A stretch of DNA of 5,159 nt, from the NCBI GenBank assembly GCA_002367255.1, contig DFBD01000121.1, positions 4,548 through 9,706 on the forward strand, given 5' to 3'. Below, piece by piece: positions 1 to 5,159 of the stretch (position 1 is its first letter; each line of letters begins with the position of its first letter). A program made the translations under genes and the position numbers. The stretch is from Rhodobacterales bacterium UBA3089. GTDB lineage: Bacteria; Pseudomonadota; Alphaproteobacteria; Rhodobacterales; Rhodobacteraceae. The notes beneath the pieces were generated by a model. The model was given only the letters and a program-made list of their open reading frames with translations. It made no database searches and was not told where the DNA came from.

Positions 1-714
1 CTTGACGTGGTTGCGCAGGAATTCCCTGACACGAGCTTCGTAATCATCGATATGGTTGTTGATCAGCCAAACGTTCGTTCGGTTCTGTTCTCGGCGCATG
101 AGGGTTCCTACCTTGTAGGTATGTTGGCTTCGATGGCTTCCGAAACCGGCACAGTTGGTTTCATCGGCGGCATGGACATCCCGCTGATCAGCCAGTTCGG
201 TTGTGGCTATGCACAGGGCGCACGCGCAGACAATCCTGATGCGGTTATCTTGCAGAACTCTGTTGGTACAACAGGCGCAGCATGGAACGACCCTGTAAAA
301 GGTGGCGAGCTTGCAATGGCACAGTTCGAGCAAGGCGCTGACGTGATCTTCGTTGCGGCGGGCGGTACTGGCCGTGGTGTTCTTCAGGCAGCGGCTGACG
401 CTGGCAAACTGGGCATTGGTGTGGATTCGAACCAGAACTACATGCAACCAGGTAGCGTTCTGACCTCGATGGTTAAGCGCGTTGACGAAGCTGTTTACAA
501 AGCGTTCAACGATGTGAACAACGGCGAATTCACTGCCGGTTTCAACATCATGAACCTTTCCAACAACGGTGTTGGCTGGTCCCTGGACGAGCACAATGAT
601 GCGCTTGTAACTGACGAAATGCGTGCTGCTGTTGCTGCTGCGACTGCAAAAATCATTTCTGGCGAAACTGTTGTTTACGACTTCATGTCCGACAACACTT
701 GCCCGGTTGAGTAA
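1..714 (+). CDS. BMP/PnrA-family ABC transporter substrate-binding protein (5' partial)
   Basis: C-terminal 237 residues of a periplasmic basic-membrane-protein (BMP/PnrA/Med) type solute-binding protein. Family members bind purine or pyrimidine nucleosides and deliver them to an ABC importer. The frame is open to the left edge, so the signal peptide and roughly the first 100-130 residues are missing (family length about 330-360 aa). The GTG at 7 is an internal valine, not a start. Visible family hallmarks, in window residue numbers, are HEGSYLVGMLA (33-43), VGFIGGMDIP (52-61), VGTTGAAWNDP (88-98), GGTGRGVLQAA (121-131) and GVDSNQN (140-146), whose Asp142 lies where the family contacts the ligand ribose. 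The tail ends in DNTCPVE, and Cys68 and Cys234 are the only two cysteines visible. The ATPase gene follows after 6 nt in the same frame, which supports the transporter role. Nucleoside is the most likely ligand class, but the exact substrate cannot be read from this fragment. Confidence 0.93.
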   Translation, partial: LDVVAQEFPDTSFVIIDMVVDQPNVRSVLFSAHEGSYLVGMLASMASETGTVGFIGGMDIPLISQFGCGYAQGARADNPDAVILQNSVGTTGAAWNDPVKGGELAMAQFEQGADVIFVAAGGTGRGVLQAAADAGKLGIGVDSNQNYMQPGSVLTSMVKRVDEAVYKAFNDVNNGEFTAGFNIMNLSNNGVGWSLDEHNDALVTDEMRAAVAAATAKIISGETVVYDFMSDNTCPVE

Positions 715-720
715 GTCAAA

Positions 721-2301
721 GTGACCGTGGAAACACAAACGCAGGGGCGGTCGGAGACGGCTGCCCCTGTTGCTCCGGCGATCGAACTGATTGGTGTGAG
801 CAAGAGCTTTGGCCCCGTTCAGGCCAATAAAGACATCGACATGAACGTCGCCAAGGGCGCAATTCATGGCATTGTCGGGGAAAATGGCGCGGGTAAATCG
901 ACCCTGATGTCAATCCTCTATGGATTTTACAAAGCAGACGCGGGCGAGATCAAGATCAACGGTGTAACAACCGAGATCACGGACAGCCACGCCGCGATTG
1001 CTGCCGGTATCGGGATGGTGCACCAGCATTTCATGCTTGTTGAGCCCTTCACCGTTCTGGAAAATGTTATTATGGGGGCCGAAGATGGCCCATTGCTGCG
1101 ACCGTCGCTTAACAAGGCTCGCAAGGTTTTGATGGAGCTGGCGGCGGAATACGAGCTTGACGTTGACCCCGATGCAATCGTCGGTGATTTGTCCGTTGGG
1201 TTCCAGCAGCGCGTTGAAATTCTTAAAGCCCTATACCGTGAGGCGGACATCCTGATTTTGGATGAACCGACAGGGGTTTTGACACCGGCCGAGGCTGATC
1301 ACCTGTTCCGGATTCTGGAAAACCTTAAATCACAGGGTAAGACGATTGTTCTGATTACCCATAAACTGCGCGAGATTATGGCGGTGACCGATACGGTTAG
1401 TGTGATGCGGCGCGGCAAGATGACGGCGACAGTAAAGACATCCGAAACATCCGCCAGCGAGTTGGCGGATCTGATGGTTGGTCGTCACGTGTTGCTTGAG
1501 GTGGATAAGTCTGACGCGGAACCGGGTGAGACGATCCTTGAGGTGAAGAACCTTTGCGTGACTGATTTCCAAGGTGTAAAGAAGCTGAAAGATGTTTCGT
1601 TGCAACTGAAGGCTGGCGAAATCCTGGGCGTTGCCGGTGTGGCTGGTAACGGCCAATCGGACCTGCTGAACATCCTTGGCGGGATCGAGGCAGCAGACAG
1701 CGGCGAAGTTATCATGAAGGTCGACTCGATTGATCTTTCCAAAAAAGCCAGTGCCGCGATGCGCCGCGAGCGTGGCATCGGCCATGTTCCCGAAGATCGC
1801 CACGCGCTGGGCTTGGTTATGGCGTTCCAGACATGGGAAAACGCGGTGTTCGGGTATCACAATAATCCGGAATTCAGCGGAAAGTTTGGATTGGCCGATC
1901 AAAAGGTCATGATGGAAGACACCAAGCGCAAGATCGAGAAGTACGATATCCGCCCGACCAACCCGCATTTGCTGGCGCAAAATTATTCCGGTGGTAACCA
2001 ACAGAAGATCGTTATCGCCCGCGAGATCGAGAATAACCCCGACGTATTGTTGGTTGGCCAGCCGACCCGCGGGGTGGATATCGGTGCGATTGAATTCATC
2101 CACAAACAGATCGTGGCGCTACGCGACGAAGGCAAAGCGGTACTTCTGGTATCAGTGGAGCTTGAGGAAATTCTGGCGCTGTCGGACCGCATCGTTGTGA
2201 TGTTTGATGGCGTTATTCAGGGCGAACGTATGCCCAAGGAAACAAATGAACAGGAACTCGGCATGTTGATGGCCGGTGTTGATCCGGAGGCATCGGCATG
2301 A
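721..2301 (+). CDS. ABC transporter ATP-binding protein, double-NBD nucleoside/sugar-import type (NupO/NupA/YufO-like)
   Basis: Cytoplasmic ATPase of 526 aa with two fused nucleotide-binding domains, the layout of sugar (RbsA-like) and BMP-linked nucleoside importers. NBD1 (about 20-255) has Walker A GENGAGKST (53-61), Q-loop Gln102, signature LSVGFQQ (157-163), Walker B ending in Asp181-Glu182 followed by PT, and H-loop His214. NBD2 (about 272-522) has a degenerate Walker A, GVAGNGQSD (306-314, Gln312 in place of Lys), the VPEDR motif (356-360), a good signature SGGNQQK (423-429), a Walker B ending VGQPTRGVD (445-453) that lacks the Asp-Glu pair, and Ser478 at the H-loop. GTG 721 is the first possible start after the in-frame TAA of the upstream gene (712-714). 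GTG 727 is an alternative. There is no strong Shine-Dalgarno, only GAG at 709-711, so reinitiation after the binding-protein gene is likely. The 3' end overlaps the next permease by 4 nt (ATGA). Family assignment is firm; nucleoside specificity is inferred from neighbours. Confidence 0.95.
   Translation: MTVETQTQGRSETAAPVAPAIELIGVSKSFGPVQANKDIDMNVAKGAIHGIVGENGAGKSTLMSILYGFYKADAGEIKINGVTTEITDSHAAIAAGIGMVHQHFMLVEPFTVLENVIMGAEDGPLLRPSLNKARKVLMELAAEYELDVDPDAIVGDLSVGFQQRVEILKALYREADILILDEPTGVLTPAEADHLFRILENLKSQGKTIVLITHKLREIMAVTDTVSVMRRGKMTATVKTSETSASELADLMVGRHVLLEVDKSDAEPGETILEVKNLCVTDFQGVKKLKDVSLQLKAGEILGVAGVAGNGQSDLLNILGGIEAADSGEVIMKVDSIDLSKKASAAMRRERGIGHVPEDRHALGLVMAFQTWENAVFGYHNNPEFSGKFGLADQKVMMEDTKRKIEKYDIRPTNPHLLAQNYSGGNQQKIVIAREIENNPDVLLVGQPTRGVDIGAIEFIHKQIVALRDEGKAVLLVSVELEEILALSDRIVVMFDGVIQGERMPKETNEQELGMLMAGVDPEASA
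2286..2290 (+). promoter_or_regulatory. Shine-Dalgarno sequence for first permease
   Basis: GGAGG lies inside the last codons of the ATPase gene, 7 nt before the ATG at 2298. It supports that ATG, which overlaps the ATPase stop codon in an ATGA arrangement typical of translational coupling. Confidence 0.85.
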
Positions 2302-3377
2302 ACAAGGGATTACCTAAATGGGCGGATATCATACTGATTCCGTTTCTTAGTCTGATGCTGGCGTTTCTGGTTTCAGGTCTGGTTGTGATGTTTATCGGCA
2401 AAGACCCGATCGAGGCCGTGAAGGTCATGGTTTCGGGTGCGCTGGGCAAATATGGCATCGGGTACACGCTCTATTATACCACCAGCTTTATCTTTACGGG
2501 TCTTTCTGTCGCGATCGCTTTCCACGCACGGATGTTCAACATCGGCGGCGAGGGGCAAGCGGGCATCGGCGGCGTCGGAGTTGCGGCAGTTCTGCTGTCA
2601 GTTGCTTGGCCACATTGGACGATTGCGATTATCGCGGCCTCGCTAGGTGCGATGGCTTTCGGGGCGGCTTGGGCCGCTATTCCAGCGTATTTGCAGGCGA
2701 AACGTGGATCGCACATCGTTATTACGACGATTATGTTCAACTGGATTGGCTCCGCGTTGATCGTGTATCTGCTGGTTGGGCCAATGCAAGCGCCGGGCAT
2801 GGTACCTGAAACGCTGGGCTTCTCGGCTGGTTCGTCCATTCCGACGTTGCACGATATTATTCCTGCGTTTGATAAGCACGCGCCTGCGAACGTTAGCTTG
2901 TTCCTGGCACTATTCGCAGCCTTCGGGGTTTGGGTGCTGATCTGGAAAACACGGCTGGGATATGAAATTCGCGCCTTCGGGCATTCCGAGAAAGCGGCGA
3001 TTTATGCGGGCATAAAGCCTGTGAAGATCATCATGGTTGCGATGCTGGTATCCGGTGCTTTGGCAGGCATGATGGCCGTGAACACGGTGCAAGGTGAGGC
3101 CGAACGTCTGATTCTGGACACGGTGCAAGGCGCCGGTTTCGTAGGTATCGCGGTGGCCTTGATGGGCCGCTCGCATCCGGTGGGGGTCGTTTTGGCGGCT
3201 TTCCTGTTTGGCATCCTTTATCAAGGCGGTGGCGAGCTGTCGTTCGCGATGGGTATCCCGCGCGAGATGATTGTGGTTATTCAGGCCCTCGTCATCATGT
3301 TCGTGGGTTCGCTTGAAAATATGGTTAGAATTCCGGTCGAACGTATGTTCGTGCGGTTCAATAAAGGAGCTGCGTGA
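2298..3377 (+). CDS. ABC transporter permease, BMP/nucleoside-type (NupP/NupB/YufP-like)
   Basis: Inner-membrane permease of 359 aa, branched-chain amino acid/ribose permease superfamily (BPD_transp_2). It would form half of the import channel with the next gene product. Hydrophobic segments visible by eye are around residues 11-33, 57-76, 88-104, 107-130, 140-161, 200-216, 243-265, 278-290, 294-310 and 322-340. The strongest family marker is FNIGGEGQ (80-87), which follows the second hydrophobic segment. The region 218-240 (TRLGYEIRAFG followed by AAIYAGI) is the conserved cytoplasmic loop expected to contact the ATPase. Start ATG 2298 is backed by GGAGG at 2286-2290 and overlaps the ATPase stop by 4 nt. 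The stop (3375-3377) overlaps the next start by one base. Length is normal for the family and no lesion is seen. Substrate range is inferred from operon context. Confidence 0.94.
   Translation: MNKGLPKWADIILIPFLSLMLAFLVSGLVVMFIGKDPIEAVKVMVSGALGKYGIGYTLYYTTSFIFTGLSVAIAFHARMFNIGGEGQAGIGGVGVAAVLLSVAWPHWTIAIIAASLGAMAFGAAWAAIPAYLQAKRGSHIVITTIMFNWIGSALIVYLLVGPMQAPGMVPETLGFSAGSSIPTLHDIIPAFDKHAPANVSLFLALFAAFGVWVLIWKTRLGYEIRAFGHSEKAAIYAGIKPVKIIMVAMLVSGALAGMMAVNTVQGEAERLILDTVQGAGFVGIAVALMGRSHPVGVVLAAFLFGILYQGGGELSFAMGIPREMIVVIQALVIMFVGSLENMVRIPVERMFVRFNKGAA
3365..3369 (+). promoter_or_regulatory. Shine-Dalgarno sequence deciding the start of the second permease
   Basis: AGGAG ends 7 nt before ATG 3377 and only 4 nt before the in-frame GTG 3374. 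The spacing matches the 7 nt seen for the first permease and favours ATG 3377 over the longer GTG reading. Confidence 0.8.
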
Positions 3378-4384
3378 TGGATTTCGATACAATACTACAA
3401 CTTCTCGATTCCGCAGTTCGGTTGTCGACTCCGTTGTTGCTGGCCTGTTTGGCTGGTTTATATTCCGAGCGTTCGGGTATTTTCGATATTGGTCTTGAGG
3501 GCAAGATGTTGGCCGGCGCGTTTGCCGCCGGTGCGATGTCCGCCTATGCCGGTATGCCGGTCGCTGAAGGCGGGCTGGGCATGACATGGGGCATGGCGTG
3601 GATGGGCGCGGCGGCAGCGATTGCAGTTTCCATTGTGCTGGCGTTGATACACGGGTTCGCATCGATCACGTTGCGCGGCAACCAGTTGATTTCAGGCGTT
3701 GCGGTTAACTTTTTCGCAGCGGGGTCTACGGTTTTGATCGGGCAATACTGGTTCCATTCGGGCGGGCAGACACCCGCACTTTCGGGTAACCAACGGTTCG
3801 AGGCGATTACCTTGCCGTTTGCGGAGGCGCTGGACAGCGTTCCTGTTTTGGGTCCGATTTATCATGATCTGATTTCCGGTCACAACATTCTGGTTTACAT
3901 GGCTATCGGCGCTGTACCGCTGACATGGTGGTTGTTGTTCCGCACGCGTTTCGGCCTTCGCCTTCGCGCGGTTGGGGAAAACCCCGGGGCGGTGGATACG
4001 GCTGGTATCTCGGTCGTTCGGCAACGGTATTCGGCGGTTTTGATCGCGGGCTTGTTGTGCGGATTGGCGGGGGCCTACCTTAGCCTTGGTACATCTGCGG
4101 CGGGTTTCGTTAAGGATATGAGCGCCGGTAAAGGCTTCATCGCGCTAGCCGCGCTGATCTTTGCAAAATGGCAGCCGAAATCGGCGCTGTTTGCGTGTCT
4201 GTTGTTTGGCTTCCTGGAGGCCGTTGGCAACAGGTATCAGAGCATTGACCTAGGCGCTTTTGTGGTTCCGGTGCAGTTCATGCAGGCATTGCCATACATC
4301 CTGACCGTGGTGATTCTCGCTGGCTTTATCGGTAAAGCGATACCGCCAGCAGCGGGTGGCGAGCCATATGTGAAGGAGCGGTGA
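3377..4384 (+). CDS. ABC transporter permease, BMP/nucleoside-type (NupQ/NupC/YufQ-like)
   Basis: Second inner-membrane permease of the importer, 335 aa from ATG 3377 (336 if the adjacent in-frame GTG 3374 is used). The ATG is preferred because the AGGAG at 3365-3369 is 7 nt away and the ATG shares one base with the upstream stop (TGATG). Hydrophobic segments, numbered from the ATG, lie around 14-30, 44-59, 71-94, 106-123, 171-189, 219-240, 252-264, 269-285 and 302-320. Family markers are FDIGLEGKM (36-44), the cytoplasmic-loop motif VGENPGAVDTAGI (199-211), and AGKGFIALAALIFAKW (250-265). It is expected to pair with the 359-aa permease as a heterodimeric channel served by the single double-NBD ATPase. 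It is the last gene of the transporter operon, followed by 124 nt of non-coding sequence. No truncation is apparent. Confidence 0.94.
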   Translation: MDFDTILQLLDSAVRLSTPLLLACLAGLYSERSGIFDIGLEGKMLAGAFAAGAMSAYAGMPVAEGGLGMTWGMAWMGAAAAIAVSIVLALIHGFASITLRGNQLISGVAVNFFAAGSTVLIGQYWFHSGGQTPALSGNQRFEAITLPFAEALDSVPVLGPIYHDLISGHNILVYMAIGAVPLTWWLLFRTRFGLRLRAVGENPGAVDTAGISVVRQRYSAVLIAGLLCGLAGAYLSLGTSAAGFVKDMSAGKGFIALAALIFAKWQPKSALFACLLFGFLEAVGNRYQSIDLGAFVVPVQFMQALPYILTVVILAGFIGKAIPPAAGGEPYVKER

Positions 4385-4388
4385 TCAC

Positions 4389-4412
4389 TTATATGCGATA
4401 ATTGGCATATAA
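4389..4412. repeat. Perfect 8+8 inverted repeat downstream of the transporter operon
   Basis: Arms TTATATGC (4389-4396) and GCATATAA (4405-4412) are exact reverse complements around an 8-nt centre (GATAATTG). The stem would be AT-rich and no T-tract follows, so it is a poor intrinsic terminator. It fits better as a dimeric regulator's operator, or as a weak 3'-end hairpin of the upstream mRNA. It starts 5 nt after the permease stop. Its presence is certain; its function is inferred. Confidence 0.6.
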
Positions 4413-4430
4413 ATGCGAAAACGCTCCGAT

Positions 4431-4461
4431 TTGTCGCAGTTGGGCGCTAGCCTTTTATAAT
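4431..4461 (+). promoter_or_regulatory. Candidate sigma-70-type promoter for the TauE/SafE gene
   Basis: A perfect TATAAT at 4456-4461 serves as -10. The best -35 candidate is TTGTCG (4431-4436, four of six consensus bases) with a long 19-nt spacer, so the -35 side is weak and the promoter may depend on an activator. Predicted transcription start is near 4468, giving a leader of about 40 nt before ATG 4509. Position in the only sizeable gene-free gap supports the call. Confidence 0.5.
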
Positions 4462-4498
4462 GGGGTTGATGTAGAGGGAATGCATACAACCTCTTCTT

Positions 4499-4504
4499 AG
4501 GTGA
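4499..4504 (+). promoter_or_regulatory. Shine-Dalgarno sequence for the TauE/SafE gene
   Basis: AGGTGA ends 4 nt before ATG 4509 and supports that start. The GTG inside it (4501) and the ATG at 4480 are in other frames. Confidence 0.7.
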
Positions 4505-4508
4505 ACCC

Positions 4509-5159
4509 ATGCAAATTTATCTTCCTATCGCCGAAATGTCGGTGAACGTATTCCTGTTGATTGGCCTTGGCGGGCTGGTCGGCATTCTGTCCGGCATGTT
4601 CGGCGTTGGTGGTGGCTTCTTGATGACGCCACTGCTTTTCTTCATTGGCATCCCTCCGGCTGTTGCCGTTGCGACCGAGGCGAACCAGATTGTGGCGTCG
4701 TCCTTTTCCGGCGTTCTTGCGCATGTGAAAAAGAAAACCGTTGATTTCAAGATGGGCACTGTTCTGTTGCTTGGCGGTTTGCTTGGTGCGGCGATTGGTG
4801 TTCAGGTCTTTAAATACCTCAAGGAAATCGGACAGGTTGATCTGTTGATCACGCTTTCCTACGTGGTTTTCCTTGGCATGATCGGTAGCCTGATGTTTAT
4901 CGAGAGCCTTGGCGCGATCCGTCGTTCCAAGAAATCGGCGCCACCCAAGAAAATTAAACGCCATAACTGGATCCACGGGTTGCCGTTCAAAATGCGGTTC
5001 CGTACTTCGAACTTGTATATCAGCGCGATCCCACCGTTTCTGGTTGGTGCGCTGGTTGGTGTATTGGCCGCAGTCATGGGTGTCGGCGGCGGGTTCATCA
5101 TGGTGCCTGCGATGATTTATGTACTGGGGATGCCAACGAAAGTGGTTATTGGAACGTCG
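4509..5159 (+). CDS. TauE/SafE (TSUP) family membrane permease (3' partial)
   Basis: The frame is open for 217 codons from ATG 4509 to the right edge without a stop. The protein belongs to the TauE/SafE family (PF01925), inner-membrane proteins proposed to export sulfite, sulfoacetate or related organosulfur anions, many with unknown substrate. The hallmark is the duplicated glycine-rich motif, here SGMFGVGGGFLMTP (28-41) and AAVMGVGGGFIMVP (187-200), at equivalent points of the two repeat halves. Hydrophobic segments lie near 12-32, 37-55, 84-101, 111-132 and 172-197. TEANQIVASSFSG (56-68), after the first repeat, is also family-like. A basic linker (138-151, seven Lys and three Arg) separates the halves and is presumably cytoplasmic by the positive-inside rule. 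Family length is about 250-310 aa, so some 50-90 residues are missing. The gene has its own AGGTGA ribosome site and probable promoter, so it is likely a separate transcription unit. The substrate cannot be assigned. Confidence 0.9.
   Translation, partial: MQIYLPIAEMSVNVFLLIGLGGLVGILSGMFGVGGGFLMTPLLFFIGIPPAVAVATEANQIVASSFSGVLAHVKKKTVDFKMGTVLLLGGLLGAAIGVQVFKYLKEIGQVDLLITLSYVVFLGMIGSLMFIESLGAIRRSKKSAPPKKIKRHNWIHGLPFKMRFRTSNLYISAIPPFLVGALVGVLAAVMGVGGGFIMVPAMIYVLGMPTKVVIGTS

Noticed and set aside
702..727. Hairpin CGGT/ACCG around the binding protein-ATPase junction as an mRNA processing or stability element
   Set aside because: Only four Watson-Crick pairs plus two wobbles around a long loop; too weak to support.
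1330..2103. 257-codon open frame on the - strand inside the ATPase gene
   Set aside because: It lies entirely antisense to a strongly conserved ATPase with all motifs in the + frame. Its translation shows no recognisable domain and reads as a shadow frame.
2910..3662. 250-codon open frame on the - strand spanning the two permease genes
   Set aside because: The predicted protein is rich in Arg, His, Pro and Thr without any domain-like pattern, as expected from the complement of membrane-protein codons, and it crosses a real gene junction.
4381..4388. Perfect palindrome GTGATCAC across the second permease stop codon
   Set aside because: Eight-base palindromes arise often by chance, it is part of the coding end, and no second copy is seen in the gap.
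4389..4425. Intrinsic terminator for the transporter operon
   Set aside because: The inverted repeat is AT-rich with an 8-nt loop, and A-rich rather than T-rich sequence follows. The nearby GCG-AAAA-CGC (4415-4424) has only three base pairs. Neither meets the usual terminator pattern.
4443..4456. Short GGC-GCTA-GCC hairpin followed by TTTT
   Set aside because: It looks like a miniature terminator, but the stem is only three pairs and the T-run is part of the probable -10 region.
4497..4976. 159-codon open frame on the - strand over the TauE/SafE gene
   Set aside because: The + strand here carries a continuous TauE/SafE frame with its own ribosome site and family motifs. The antisense product is a low-complexity Asn/Gln/Lys/Arg-rich shadow.
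1..5159. CRISPR array, tRNA/rRNA gene, insertion sequence, toxin-antitoxin or phage-defence genes
   Set aside because: No repeated spaced units, no tRNA-like cloverleaf, no transposase or terminal repeats and no defence domains were seen. Almost all sequence is explained by transporter genes.

Overview
The window is a stretch of bacterial chromosome that most resembles an alphaproteobacterium of the Rhodobacterales/Roseobacter type. This rests on protein style (for example the AGKGF-IALAA permease motif and the wording of the ATPase), moderate GC content and a transporter operon layout common in that group. The placement is an inference from pattern recognition, not from a database search.

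Positions 1-4384 hold the end of one tightly packed operon on the + strand, which encodes a BMP/PnrA-type ABC uptake system for nucleosides or related purine/pyrimidine compounds. In order it contains: the C-terminal 237 residues of a periplasmic substrate-binding protein (5' end outside the window), a double-domain ATPase of 526 aa, a first permease of 359 aa and a second permease of about 335 aa. The genes are separated by 6 nt or overlap by 4 and 1 nt, so they are almost certainly co-transcribed and translationally coupled. The binding protein would capture the ligand in the periplasm, the two different permeases would form the membrane channel, and the ATPase would power import. The order matches the yufNOPQ (nupNOPQ) system of Bacillus subtilis.

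Positions 4385-4508 are a 124-nt intergenic region. It contains a perfect 8+8 inverted repeat (arms 4389-4396 and 4405-4412), further ATGC half-sites, a perfect TATAAT hexamer at 4456-4461 and a Shine-Dalgarno sequence at 4499-4504. It looks like the boundary between the ABC operon and a separately transcribed downstream gene.

From 4509 to the right edge a new gene is open (217 codons, no stop). It encodes a TauE/SafE-family (TSUP, PF01925) membrane protein, recognisable from its two G-V-G-G-G-F repeats.

Nothing here is a clear candidate for an undescribed system. The points most worth a second look are the inverted-repeat/half-site cluster upstream of the TauE/SafE gene, the asymmetric ATP sites of the ATPase, and the start-site arrangement between binding protein and ATPase.
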